NCBI GenBank assembly: GCA_026936335.1
Contig: JAPMXV010000042.1
Span: forward strand, 1 to 64,000
Source of the DNA: Mantamonas sphyraenae
Lineage: Eukaryota; CRuMs; Mantamonadidae
DNA length: 64,000 nucleotides
Direction: 5' to 3'
A program made the position numbers and the translations under genes. Positions 19,801 through 30,273 of this stretch are shown here, piece after piece; positions within the stretch are counted from its first letter, which is position 1; the number at the start of each line of letters is the position of its first letter. The notes beneath the pieces are model-generated. The model did no database searches and was not told the origin of the DNA. It was given only the letters and a program-made list of their open reading frames with translations.

Positions 19801-22800
19801 TGCTGCCGCTGCCACGGGCTATACACTCGCTGCAAACGGCACTCTGTATGCATTCTTCCCTGGCTTTGGCGACCCGCCTGCCCAGCTCCCACTCAACACT
19901 TCCAAGCCCGTCGTCGACGTCGTCACCTTCACCACTGGCCTGTGTGTGCTGGTCGGTGGCACAAAGCGACATGCCGAGTGTGGCGTCTACGACTCGGTGA
20001 ATCTTCCTGTCAACGTCAACCAACGCCCCGTGGGTCCCGACTTTATCAAGGGCAGCGCTGTGTCGGGCCCACTGGTCAAGGTGCCGCTGACCCGTCCCTT
20101 GGTGGGCATCTATGCACGCGAGGAGCCATTTGTGCCTGCCAGCGCCTTGAAGGGCAAGTACCTGTTCTGCGCCCGAGACCTGTTTGGGGGTCTGCAATGC
20201 ATGGGCGACTCGCCTGGCAATGGCTTCTACCCGTTCTCCACTGGCACTTTGGGCAGCGACTACGGGGCGCGTGAAGAGCCAGCCGTGCTCACTGCATGCT
20301 CCGAGGGTCGCGAAGGCAGCACATGCACCCGCTGCGTCGCTGGCACACACAGCGTCATCACACGTGGCCGCAGCGTGTGCCAAGCCTGTCCCCCGGGCAC
20401 CTTTGGTACCTTTCCTGGCCGTGCAACACAAGCCGAAGCCTGCTTCGAATGCCCGGCAGGTACATTCTCTCTGGAGGGGTCCACGTCGTGCACCAAGTGC
20501 CCTGTGGGCACGTATCGCCCGCTCGGTGGAGCCAATTGCACTGCCTGTCCTCTGGGCACCTTCTCTGCAATCGAGGGCGCCTCCAGCTGTAGCCCGTGCG
20601 CCCAGGGCACGTTCACAGCCACAACGGGTGCCTTCACCTGCACCCTGTGCACTCTCGGCACCTACTCGAACCGCACCGGTACGGCCGTCGAATGCACTCC
20701 GTGTGCACCGGGCACCTACCAGGACGTTGAGGGCCAGTCTTCCTGCAAGGCCTGCCAGCCTGGCAGCTACCAGGCCCTGCCCGAGCAGGCGGCATGCGTC
20801 CAGTGTGCCCCTGGATCCCACCAGCCAGCCGCAGGTGCCAACAATTGCTCCCTTCCGTGCCCTGCAGGCACCTTTTCTGCGTCGGGCGCACGCGAGTGCA
20901 CCCCGTGCCAAGAGCGCGAGTACAACAACCAGCCTGGACAATCGACCTGCTTCCTCTGCGCACCCGGCACCTTTAGCGACACCACGGGGCTCACTCGCTG
21001 CAAGGACTGCAGTCCAGGACTCTTTGCGTCCACCAACGGCTCGTTGTCCTGCACTCCGTGTGCGCGCGGCAGCTACGCGTCGTCCGCTGCGGCCACAACC
21101 TGTGTCGAGTGCGCAGCTGGCACGGTGCAGCCCTCACTTGCATCCACCACATGTGCATCATGCACGTCAGGCACCTATCAGCCACTTCCTGGACAAGCCA
21201 GCTGCATTGACTGCTCCCCCGGGCGCTACAGCAATGTCACTGGCGCGTCCGCGTGTGACATCCCATGTGCTGCAGGGACCTTTAGCACAGGGCGTGCTCT
21301 GTCGTGCACCGCGTGTCCGGTCGGACAGTTCTCTGGTGTTGGCCGTGCTGCGTGTGCGGCATGCCTCGATGGCGAAACCAATGCCGTCAACAGCAGTGCT
21401 TGCGTGCCGTGTCCTGTGGGCGAGTTTGGCGTCAGTGGGGACCTGCAGGGCCTGTGATCAGACACAGGGTCTGTACAACCCGTCGCCTGGAGCCACCAGT
21501 TGCCGCACGTGCCCAGCCAACAGCGAGAGCACGGGCATCGGCTGCCGATGCTTGGCCGACTTTTACTCGCTCCTGGGTGCCACACAAGAGTGCATTGCGT
21601 GTCCACGCCAAGCAACGTGCTTTGGTGGCGCAGGGGGATCCAGTAGCATCCGCGCCAAGGATGGCTTCTTTCAGGACCCGGCCGATCCGACCAAGTTTGT
21701 GACGTGCAGCACGGCGTGCAGCAGTGCATCGTCCACAGGCTGTGTGGCTGGTCACACGGGTCTGCTATGTGCCAAGTGCATCACAGGGTACGGCAAGATC
21801 AGCGGTGCATGTGTCCAATGTGGTCCGCAGTGGATCCAGGTAATCGGCCTGGCGCTCGGCGTTCTCGCCGTCGTCTTCTACGTGCTCTTCTTTGTCAAAA
21901 AGTCGCTTCGCCGCAAGTCCAACTCTGGTATTGCACTGAAGTTGTTGCTGAACCACCTGCAGATGCTTGCCTTTGCCTCTGATCTGCCCCTGGGCTTCCC
22001 AACCTCCATCCGCGACTTTCTCAGCGCCTCTCAGGTCAGTACGGCGGACCCTACAGGTTACTCCCTCGAGTGCAGCGCCCAGCTGGACTTTGTCGGCCAG
22101 TACACAGTCACTCTGCTCCTGCCCGTGTTTGCCGCGGTCCTTGGCGTCCTCCTCGCCATCGGTCAGTTTGTCTCCCGCACCATGGGCAAGAACTGGCTCG
22201 GCGAGAATGCCGACGTCCTGCCCATCTCCAACTTCTGGCTCAACATCCGCCGCTTCACTGTCACCACCATCTTTCTCATCCACCCCATTGTCACCAAGCG
22301 GGCCTTTTCCGTCTACGAGTGTGTCGAGCTCCAGGGCGCGATGCGCATGAAGGCCGACCTTGCCGTGGTCTGTGGCGAGTCTCTGCACACCGAGCTCGTC
22401 GTCGTCTCCTCCCTGGTGATTGTCTTTTTCAGCTTTGGATGGCCCGTGTTTCTCTTCTTTGTGCTGCGCAAGCATCATGCAAACCCCAGCAGCACGACCA
22501 TCAATGCGTACACCTTTCTCTCTGACGGCTTCAAGCCCGAGCTCTACTTCTGGGAGATGTTGGTCATCCTGCGCAAGCTGCTCTTTGTCCTGGCCATTGT
22601 GTTTGGCTCGGGGGACACCTTCAACACGACGGTGACCACGATGATCATTGTACAGGCTGCGCTGCTTGGCCATGCGCTGTTTTCACCGTACATGCGTGTG
22701 AAGCTCAACTGGATGGAGCTGGGATCGCTGGTCGTGGTGTTTACCAACCAAGCGCTGGGCCTGTACTTTCTCACCGACAAGCTGCGAGTCGAGTCTGGTC

Positions 22801-23291
22801 AAACCACCCTCATGGACACGGCCACACGCACCATTCTGGTCATCCTCCTCTTCCTGCTCAACATCGGCCTGCTGCTGTATTTCGTCTACGTCTTCCGAAC
22901 CGACAAGACGTCTGCCGTCAACGTCAACAAACGAAAGTCTGCCCCGTCTTTTGTAGCCAACAAGGGGCTCGGCAACACCAACATCGAGGACAGCGTCGAT
23001 GAAGAAGACGACGATGGTCCGGTGTCGCCCCTCGTTTCGAGCAAGCGCACGCCCCACTCCGCCATCGAGCTCGACGCCATTGGCACCGCACACGAACCAC
23101 GCATCGTCCTCCACGAGACCTCAACGTCATCCGATGCCAAAGTTGTCGTCGTGTCCGACGCTGTCGAGGAAGAGGAAGACGATGAGCCTGAAGGCCCTCA
23201 AGCCAAAGACGACCATCCGCAATCTCCCTCCGAATCACACCCGTCCCAAACTCTCCCACCTCTGCCGTCCACGCCCAAGTCCGCCAGCTGA
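16866..23291 (+). CDS. RCC1-like / GCC2-GCC3 multi-spanning receptor, copy 2 (one frameshift)
   Basis: The start ATG at 16866 (or 16878) gives a signal peptide ending NTALAAS that is unrelated to copy 1. The introns match copy 1: 17134-17205 (72 nt) and 17697-17803 (107 nt, not a multiple of three, so splicing is required here). Domains are as in copy 1: RCC1-like repeats, GCC2/GCC3 Cys-rich repeats, then about 8 membrane helices. A one-base insertion near 21437 (GTGGGGACC here, GTGGAACC in copy 1) shifts the frame to a stop at 21455-21457, predicting a 1470-residue secreted ectodomain. If the extra base is an error, the protein is about 2081 residues. It would end in an acidic tail (VEEEEDDEPEGP) quite unlike the tail of copy 1. 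The first membrane helix differs in sequence from copy 1 while flanking DNA is identical. Confidence 0.8.
16950..22824 (+). repeat. Tandem duplication, unit 2 (5.9 kb)
   Basis: Direct repeat of 10405-16303, offset by about 6.5 kb. It is nearly identical except for scattered substitutions, a shorter second intron, the one-base insertion near 21437 and a divergent block at ~21825-21926 that encodes the first membrane helix. Confidence 0.9.
21433..21441 (+). other. Frameshift site in receptor copy 2
   Basis: Copy 2 reads CAGTGGGGACC where copy 1 reads CAGTGGAACC. This is a net gain of one base in a G run, in the middle of otherwise identical sequence. The consequence is an early stop 18-20 bases downstream. 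Confidence 0.85.
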
Positions 23292-23344
23292 TCTCTTTCC
23301 TCCACACCACCGCGCAACTCAGCTTCAAACAAAACAACTTCCAC

Positions 23345-25303
23345 CTACGCATTTTTTTTGCTCCGCAACACCCTGGCCACCACTTCTCCCATCCCCACGT
23401 CATCACCAACGTCCGCCTCAATCTGCATGAGCATGCTGGCAAGGTCTCCGACGTACTCCTTGCGTAGGCCGCCTACGGCCCGCTCGCAAACGACCTCGGC
23501 AGCGTCACGCAGCTGTGCTGCGTAGCTTACCCTGTCTGGCAGGTCCTCCTCACCCTCCTCTGCCAATTGCCTCCAGAAGGAACCCACAGCGACCATGGCA
23601 CGCGCCACGTCGCGCAAGAAGCCCGGTCCCAGCCGGGCAAACTTGAGCAAGAGGCCGTCCAGCACCAGGTCGGCGTACTCGAGATCCGCCATCTGGCCTT
23701 GAACCTCATCGTCCAGAAGCATAGCACAAAGAGAGGCGACCACGGCCCTGTGCTCCACCAGATCCTCCTCGGCAACGCAGTCAAAGAGCACAGGGAGCAA
23801 GCGCCGCACGCTCTCCACATCCACGCTCTTGATGCGCTCGTACACAAATGCAAAGATGACGGTCTGTGCCAGCTTGTTGTTGGCCAGTTCGCCTTTGAAG
23901 TCGTCTGTCAGTTCTGTGGGCTGGCCGTCTTCCTCGAGCTGTTCGTCGGCCAGGGTGATGTCCACCTGGACGCTGGCCAGAATCGGGTACACCACCTGCA
24001 TCAGAGGTTTGTTCAGTTTGGGCAGGGTGTACTTTGTCAGCTGGGCTGTTTCGTGTGCTTGCAGTCCCAGGGTCAGCACGAGCGACAGATACTTGAGCGC
24101 TTTGTTCTTGCGCGGCAGCTCGCTCTTGGTCACCTGGGCACTGACCAGGCTCATCACACTTTTGGACAGCATGGCTAGCGCACCGGGGTTGGCCACAATC
24201 ATGGAAAGGTCCGCCAGCGCGGCAATATCCTTATCCGGTAGCAGATCAAAGTATGCCTGCATCTCGTCAATTTGCGACTCGGAAGTCACCATTCCGTCCC
24301 GCATCATGCTATTCAACACCCAGGCAAACTGAAAGCAGGGGTCCTTCTCGTGCAGCGCACTCTGTTGCTCGTACAGGTACATCAGCAAATCCGAGCGCAG
24401 CGCACAATACATCGCTTCCTTGCGCTGCACGTAATACGAGCGCAACAGAGTGCACAGTTGAAAGTACAGTGCCTCCGAGGAGCCCAGCACCTCCTGCAAC
24501 CGTGAAAGTGCACCGATGCCCGCACGCCTGCTCTTGCCTCGCGTCCACAACCCGCTGTCGTATTCGTACATCTGGCTTGTCACAATGCCCTGTTCTACAA
24601 CGTACGCCTCCACCGCCTCCTCCACCACCGCTTCAAACAATGACGGCTCCAGCACCCACACCTGCCGCCGAATGTCCACGGGGCAGATCTCCATGATGTC
24701 TGGATTTGCCGCCAATTGCTGAAGAAACTTTTTGGGCACGCTCGGCATGGCCTCCATGCACGCGATGGGGATGGCGCGCAGCTCTTCGTACGCCAGGTAG
24801 GGGAAGCTGGACTTGAGCAGAGCCCGCAGTTGCTTCTTGCTCAACAGCGGAATGCGGCCCAGCAGATGGTCCACGGTTGCCCCCAGCACCCCGTGGTACA
24901 GTTGAGCACGCGAAATGCCATGCAAATCAATGAGCTCAAACACGGGCTGTAGCGTCTGTGTATGTGTGGTGCATGCGGGTGGTACACGTCGCCGTGGTGG
25001 CCCGCCGCGCCTCCCGGTGTCAGGGCCCTCTCCTGCGCACACAGCGACCCGTTCACCCGCCATGGCCTCTCCCCCGTCTGCGTGGCCACCTACATCTTCG
25101 CTCCCGCGCTCCTTCTCAGCAATCCCGTATGTCTCTTGAAAGGTGCTGATCACCTTTTTGGGCAGACTCGTCGTCGACAACTCCTCACGAATCAACTGCG
25201 ACCCGGCCTCGCCCAACAACAGCCTCTTCGACCTGTGCGCGTCGTCCCAGTTCGCCGTGTGCTTGTGTGTTAGCATGTTTCCGCTGTGTCGTTGCGATGG
25301 CAT
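23345..25303 (-). CDS. NELFB: Negative elongation factor B (NELF-B/COBRA1)
   Basis: NELF-B is a HEAT/armadillo-type subunit of the nuclear NELF complex, which holds promoter-proximal RNA polymerase II. Two exons (25094-25303 and 23345-24955) are joined in phase 0 by a 138-nt intron, GTAGGT...ACACAG. The product is about 606 residues (597 from the inner ATG at 25276); human NELF-B has 580. Diagnostic stretches are FELIDLHGISRAQLYH, VPKKFLQQLAANPD, CPVDIRRQVWVLEPSLF, DPCFQFAWVLNSMMRDG and LADLSMIVANP, which match COBRA1 family motifs in the same order. The protein is all-helical, with no membrane segment. It shares an 84-bp divergent spacer with SAS10/UTP3. The exact start is uncertain between the two ATGs. 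Confidence 0.85.
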   Translation of the reverse strand: MPSQRHSGNMLTHKHTANWDDAHRSKRLLLGEAGSQLIREELSTTSLPKKVISTFQETYGIAEKERGSEDVGGHADGGEAMAGERVAVCAGEGPDTGRRGGPPRRRVPPACTTHTQTLQPVFELIDLHGISRAQLYHGVLGATVDHLLGRIPLLSKKQLRALLKSSFPYLAYEELRAIPIACMEAMPSVPKKFLQQLAANPDIMEICPVDIRRQVWVLEPSLFEAVVEEAVEAYVVEQGIVTSQMYEYDSGLWTRGKSRRAGIGALSRLQEVLGSSEALYFQLCTLLRSYYVQRKEAMYCALRSDLLMYLYEQQSALHEKDPCFQFAWVLNSMMRDGMVTSESQIDEMQAYFDLLPDKDIAALADLSMIVANPGALAMLSKSVMSLVSAQVTKSELPRKNKALKYLSLVLTLGLQAHETAQLTKYTLPKLNKPLMQVVYPILASVQVDITLADEQLEEDGQPTELTDDFKGELANNKLAQTVIFAFVYERIKSVDVESVRRLLPVLFDCVAEEDLVEHRAVVASLCAMLLDDEVQGQMADLEYADLVLDGLLLKFARLGPGFLRDVARAMVAVGSFWRQLAEEGEEDLPDRVSYAAQLRDAAEVVCERAVGGLRKEYVGDLASMLMQIEADVGDDVGMGEVVARVLRSKKNA

Positions 25304-25387
25304 CCCACTCGTGCTCCACACACTCACATTCTGCCCGAGTTGGGACGCCTGGCGCTGGTCCAGCCAAACCTGTCCACTGCCAGCACC
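25304..25387. promoter_or_regulatory. Divergent promoter, NELF-B / SAS10
   Basis: Only 84 bp separate the upstream NELF-B ATG from the SAS10 ATG (111 bp if the inner NELF-B ATG is used). Both 5' UTRs must therefore be very short or overlap. No recognised core element is visible. Confidence 0.4.
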
Positions 25388-28073
25388 ATGTCTCGCAGAC
25401 GATCATCTCGCCGGCGCTCTGCGCCCAACATGGCCAAAGAGGACATGGAGGACGAAATTGACGCGTGTACGTTGCTCCAGCCCCGTCGGCCACCGTGTGT
25501 TCCCACGCCCGTTTTCCTGACACCCATCCCCACACGTTTCCCGTCTCGCAGTCCACTCGGACAGGACACGCGTGATGCTCAACCAGTCGGACGACGAGGC
25601 ATCCAGCGATTCAGACGACCGTGACATGGCTGAGGATGCACGTGCCATGCGTCACGGCAAGCTCGATCTCGACGAAGAGTTTGGCTCCGACTTGAGTGAC
25701 CTCGACGACGACGAAGAGGTGATTCCGGGCTCCAAGATCACTGCCAAGATGCTCAAACAGCAGCGACGCAACAGACGTGGCATGGACTCGGACTCGGACG
25801 ACGACGACGCCGCCTCTGTTGGCGACGGCGAAGATGACGACCAGGGCGACGCTTCGGCAGCCTGGGGCCGCAGCAAGCGAGCCTACTACGACGCAGACTA
25901 CGAGGACAGCGGACTGCAGGAAGACGAGGAGATTGGTAGGTGACGCGTGTAGGATGTGCGAGTGTGGCGCGGTGTGCAGAGAAACACACGGCCGCAGGTC
26001 CTCGCATGCATGACTCGCGAAAATCCGCTCACACCCAACCACCCGGCCTGCCCTGCAGCCAAGGAAGAGGAAGAGGAAGTGAAGCGCCTGCAAAGGCTCA
26101 AAGCCAAGGCGATGCGTTCAGAGGACTTTGGCCTCGACGACGATAGCGACGACGACGACGATAGCGACGACGACGACGAAACGTCCGCCCAGCTTCGCGA
26201 TCGCATCAAGGGCAAACGCGCCCTGAAGAAGGAGGCCAAGCGCAAGGCCAAACAAAAGGTTGTGCGCACCCGCTCACAACCCAAGGAGTCTGTTGTCAAG
26301 CTGCACGACTACGACGGCTGGAGCGACGAGTCGGACGAGGAGCAAGACAACGACGACGACTCGGACGGCGAGTCCGCCTCGTCCTCCTCCTCATCGTCGT
26401 CCTCCACACCCGTCACGACCTCGCGCAGCGCCTCGTCACAAAAACCATCCAGCATTTCTTTTGCGGCAGACTCGGACTCGGACTCGGGCTCGGGTTCGGA
26501 CGAAGACGACGACGACGCCTCCCCTGCCGAAGAGGTCATCTCCAAGGATCTGGACAACTTGAGTGAAGAGCAGCGCATGTCTATTTTGATTTCAGATGCA
26601 CCCGAGCTGCTGGGTCTGCTCAACGAGTTTGCCGAAAAGAGCGACGAGCTGAGGCACGAGGTGGCGCCGTTGCTGGAGCGCGCACGCAGTGGTGAGCTGG
26701 CCACGGAAAAGGGCGTCAGCTATCTGGAGGTCAAGTACCACACCCTGCTGTCGTACATCATGAATCTGTCTTTCTATATGGTGCTCAAGGCCAACGGCAG
26801 CACAGTCAAGGACCATCCCGTGCTCATGCAGCTCGTGCGCTTGCGCACCATCATTGAAAAGATCAAGCCGCTGGACCAGAAGCTCAAGTACCAACTGGAC
26901 AAGCTGCTGCGTACAGCCACACAGGGCGACGCAGCTGCAGGCGGAGCTGCAGATGCCCTCAGCCACAGGCCCAACCCGGCTGCACTCATGGACGACGACG
27001 ACGATGACGACGATGACAGCGACGGCGACAGCGACCTCGACGTAGGTACATCCGCTTCCGCAGCCGCCTCGTCGCGTGCTCGTGCAGCACAAGAGGACGC
27101 CGACGCAGTGTACAGGGCGCCCAAGATCGCCGCCGCCTACTTTGAGGAGGAGCGCAACGAGTCGGCTCGCGCCAAGGAGAAGCGCCGCGAACAGCGCAAG
27201 CTGGAGCGAGCGGCACAGCACTCGATTATGCGCGACCTGCAGGACGAGCTCAGCGAGCGACCACAGGAATTGCGCGACGTGGGCATCGACGACCACGGCC
27301 TGGAACTGCAGGAGACCGAGGAGGACCAGGAGCGTGCACGATACGAAGAGGAGAACTTTGTGCGTCTGCAAGGCTCCAAGAAGCAGGACAAGGCGCGTCG
27401 CCGCAAGCAGCGGCGTCAGAAGCAGATCGACGGTCTGGAGGCGTTTGACGATTTTGGAGACTTGGGCGATTTCCTGGAGAAGCAACGTCTAGCGCGGGAG
27501 GGCAACAGCAGAGCTGGGTTCGAGGAGGACGTCAGCAAGTACATCAACAAGGTGAGCGCGGCTGCAAACCAACCCACGCGCTCGGGCGACCTCGACGTGC
27601 CACAGCGCGACTTTGCCGAGCGTGTGGCTGCCGTCGATCGCATGCGTTCCAAGAAACGCAGCTACGACACACGTGACGACGGTGAAGACGCACTGAGCGA
27701 CGACGAACGTGACCCGAACGCCCCGTCGTTCTTTGACGACGACGACGACGCCTACAAGCGTGCCGTGCAGGAGCAGGCCCGCAAGAAGCAGCGCAGGAAA
27801 CAAAAGTACGAGCGTGCACCGCTGTTTGCAATGCCCGACGAGGAGCTGGAGGACGACGAGGGCAAGCGCAGCATCAACTACCAGATTGCAAAGAACAAGG
27901 GCCTCACCAAGCACCGCAAGGGCCTTACCTCGCGCGTCAACAACCGCCGCAAGTTTGAAAAGGCCAAAAAGAAGGTCAAGAGTCTGCGACCCGAGATGCG
28001 TGACCGCAGCAAGCCCTACGAGGGCGAACAGACTGGCATCAGGCGGAACCTGGTCAAGGGCGTCAAGTTCTGA
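25388..28073 (+). CDS. UTP3: SAS10/UTP3, SSU processome (U3 snoRNP) protein
   Basis: Nucleolar factor for 18S rRNA processing in the small-subunit processome. The exons are 25388-25466, 25552-25935 and 26059-28073, giving 825 residues. The first splice (GTACGT...TCGCAG) yields DEIDAFHSDRTRVML, matching the family N-terminal motif (D-x-V-D-D-F-H in human). The second (GTAGGT...CTGCAG) joins EDEEI to AKEEEE. A Sas10/Utp3 domain follows (SDAPELLGLLNEFAEKSDEL, VKYHTLLSYIMNLSFYMVLK). The conserved Sas10 C-terminal domain is SINYQIAKNKGLTKHRKG...YEGEQTGIRRN. Long Asp/Glu/Ser runs and an AYYDADYED motif are typical. It is longer than the human protein (479 aa) because of acidic low-complexity insertions. 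Confidence 0.93.
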
Positions 28074-28199
28074 CCAAACCCATGGCAACAAACCCGCGTC
28101 ACTGTCCTTCATCCCTCCATCCATGTCACTCTCAAAGATGGATGTGCGCCGTGTGGCACACACCAATCCCCTCTCACCGTTCTTGCTCTGCTCCACAAC

Positions 28200-28868
28200 A
28201 TGTCGGAAACCACGTCAGCTCACCCGCGCACACAAATCCCAGGCTTCTACTACACCAATGTGACGCACGTGACAGACATCCCCAAACACCCAATGGACGA
28301 CCCTGCCGAAAAAGCAACCAAGGAGCTGGAGCTGGCGGCCCAGGCAGGCGACCTGGAGTGGATTCGCGACTGCTTGGCCCGCGGCGCAGACGCAAATGCC
28401 CCCGAAGTCCTGGAAAACGCAGCCGAGGAGGGCCACGTCGACGCCATCGAGGTTCTGGTCAAGGGGGGTGCCGATGCAGCCGATCCATGGAGTCTATTCT
28501 TTGCTGCAAAGGCCGGCCATGACGCAGTTGTGCAAAAGCTTGCCGACCTGGGTGCCGATCTCTCCGTTCTGGACGAAAACGGACAACGCAACGTTTGCCA
28601 CTTTGCCGCGAGCTGTGCCGACTCGGATGCGTCTTTGCGCGTCATGCGCACTCTCCTCGATCTGCAGGCGCCGTATGACGCGTCCTCGGGCACAGGGCGC
28701 ACTCCCTTGCTCCAAGCCGTCCTTAGCGGCAACGTGGACACTGCCAGCATGCTTCTCGATGCAGGTGCAGACCCCACGGCCAGGGACAATTCTGGCATGT
28801 CTGTGTTGGATCACGCCCAAGCCCAGAACCTGGACGGCGACTTTCTGGAACGGCTCGCCGTCGAATGA
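28200..28868 (+). CDS. Small ankyrin-repeat protein
   Basis: A single exon of 222 residues. After a non-repetitive N-terminus of ~40 residues there are about five ankyrin repeats, seen from AAQAGDLEWIRDCLARGADA, AAEEGHVDAIEVLVKGGADA, AAKAGHDAVVQKLADLGADL, a divergent repeat with HFAASC, and TPLLQAVLSGNVDTASMLLD. The protein has no enzymatic domain, signal peptide or membrane segment, so it is likely a soluble adaptor. An inner ATG at ~28293 (MDDPAEKATK) is an alternative start that would keep all repeats. It lies 126 bp after SAS10, and its stop is 33 bp from the stop of the convergent HPPD gene. The partner is unknown. Confidence 0.8.
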   Translation: MSETTSAHPRTQIPGFYYTNVTHVTDIPKHPMDDPAEKATKELELAAQAGDLEWIRDCLARGADANAPEVLENAAEEGHVDAIEVLVKGGADAADPWSLFFAAKAGHDAVVQKLADLGADLSVLDENGQRNVCHFAASCADSDASLRVMRTLLDLQAPYDASSGTGRTPLLQAVLSGNVDTASMLLDAGADPTARDNSGMSVLDHAQAQNLDGDFLERLAVE

Positions 28869-28901
28869 ACGCCTTCATTGCCATGGCCTCCCCCATTGTT
28901 T

Positions 28902-30200
28902 TCAATCCCCTCCTCGGCGACTCCTCTCTACCGCTTCAAACAGCGCGGCAATGTTGCGCTGGCCAAATCCGTCGTAGCCGTGCCGCCTAGAGATGAGCTC
29001 GAAAAAGAGCGTGGGGCGATCGTGCACCGTCTTTGTGAATGTTTGAAGCAAATAGGCGTTGGGTTGCTTCTCCTGGCCATCTTCAGTGCTCTCTGTGCCC
29101 TGCACAACGTCCACAAGCACCCCGAGCTCCTCCAGCGTGTCCAGCGACTCGTCCAACTCCTGGATGCCGCCCAGCTCGCGTAGACCCTCGTAGTACGTAG
29201 ATGGGATGTCAATGAGCGGGAGGTTGCGCTTGCGCATCTCCTTGACAGTGCGCACCATGTCTCCCGTGTGCATGGCTACGTGCTGCACCCCTGCCCCGCC
29301 GTTCGACTCGAGAAACTCTTCAATTTGGCCCTGGTACTTGCTCTCGGCTGGTTCCACCAGCACCAATTTCAGCATCCATACCTCGTGTTCGCCCTGACCA
29401 TTGCACAAGCCCACGACTTGTGTCTTGAGTCCGCCGCGGGTCCCGCTAATGGTGAGCCCGTCCGCCGTCCGGTGTTCGCTGTCCTTGACACCGCGTGCAG
29501 CCAAGCCCATGCCGTCTATGTACCACTGAGCCAACTCGCCGCTCTCCCCTTGTTGCACGACCAGTGCAAGGTGGTCGATGCGTTCAAACAGAGCGTCCGC
29601 TTCATCCTTGCTGCTCTCGCCACCCTGCTGATCCTCCTCAAAGCCCGCCTGCACACCTACCTCACTACTGAATGTGTGCACAACTCGCACGTGCGGCGGC
29701 ATCACGCTCGCCACACGTGCGTCCCGTGCTTCGCCGTGAGTCTCGGGTCCGGCCACTACCTCGGCGCCGGCCTCGACACAACGTGCAAACAGTTCATCCA
29801 CATCATCCTGTGGACCGTCGGTGGCATGCCAGAGCACACGTGTTAGCTCACGCACACGTTCAACCCGCCTGCGTGCCACCCTAAGTGTGTGCGGCCCGGT
29901 TTCCGTCGGCTTTCCTTGCATCTTCTTTCCATCTCGCCAACTCACCGTCCGAAACACAATTTCCCGCACTGCATCGCCCCGCTCGCGCAGAAACGCGTGC
30001 ATTGGGTCGTCTTCCGACTCACTGGGTGCAATCACAACCACCCGCACCTCTCCTTGCTGCACTACGGCCCCACGGCGAGCCCACTTGCTCTCCTCGCACG
30101 CCCGCAGCCTCGCCACAATCTCGAATCCAAACTGAAGCTCCAAGTATTTTGCATACACGCTTGCGTTGCTCACCCACATCACCACATGGCTCAGTTCCAT
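28902..30200 (-). CDS. HPD: 4-hydroxyphenylpyruvate dioxygenase (HPPD)
   Basis: Fe(II) dioxygenase of the vicinal-oxygen-chelate fold that converts 4-hydroxyphenylpyruvate to homogentisate in tyrosine breakdown. I start at 30200 (MELSHVVMWV) because its context CACCATGG is strong and it aligns with the usual N-terminus; an ATG at 30224 is possible. About 432 residues against ~380-400 in the family; the excess includes a Glu/Ser-rich linker between the two domains. The three iron ligands are visible: His in RIDHLALVV, His in GGAGVQHVAMHT and Glu in TLFFELISRR. The C-terminal gating helix GFGQRNIAALFEAVE is present. STYYEGLRE and QTFTKTVHDRPTLFF are family hallmarks. It starts only 73 bp after the calpain stop on the same strand. 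Hydroxymandelate synthase is a less likely alternative. Confidence 0.88.
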   Translation of the reverse strand: MELSHVVMWVSNASVYAKYLELQFGFEIVARLRACEESKWARRGAVVQQGEVRVVVIAPSESEDDPMHAFLRERGDAVREIVFRTVSWRDGKKMQGKPTETGPHTLRVARRRVERVRELTRVLWHATDGPQDDVDELFARCVEAGAEVVAGPETHGEARDARVASVMPPHVRVVHTFSSEVGVQAGFEEDQQGGESSKDEADALFERIDHLALVVQQGESGELAQWYIDGMGLAARGVKDSEHRTADGLTISGTRGGLKTQVVGLCNGQGEHEVWMLKLVLVEPAESKYQGQIEEFLESNGGAGVQHVAMHTGDMVRTVKEMRKRNLPLIDIPSTYYEGLRELGGIQELDESLDTLEELGVLVDVVQGTESTEDGQEKQPNAYLLQTFTKTVHDRPTLFFELISRRHGYDGFGQRNIAALFEAVERSRRGGD

Positions 30201-30273
30201 GGTGACGCCCGAAATCCCTTGCATTCCGTCGCGCAGCTCTCTGAACACCCCACTCCGACTCTGCTCACCCACG

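Noticed and set aside
21838-21850. Splice donor GTAATC inside the divergent helix block of receptor copy 2
   Set aside because: The frame is continuous and encodes a conserved-length membrane helix, so an intron here would delete it.
4081-23291. Bacterial or viral origin of the giant receptors
   Set aside because: They contain spliceosomal introns matching the rest of the window and eukaryote-type Cys-rich modules, so transfer is not supported.
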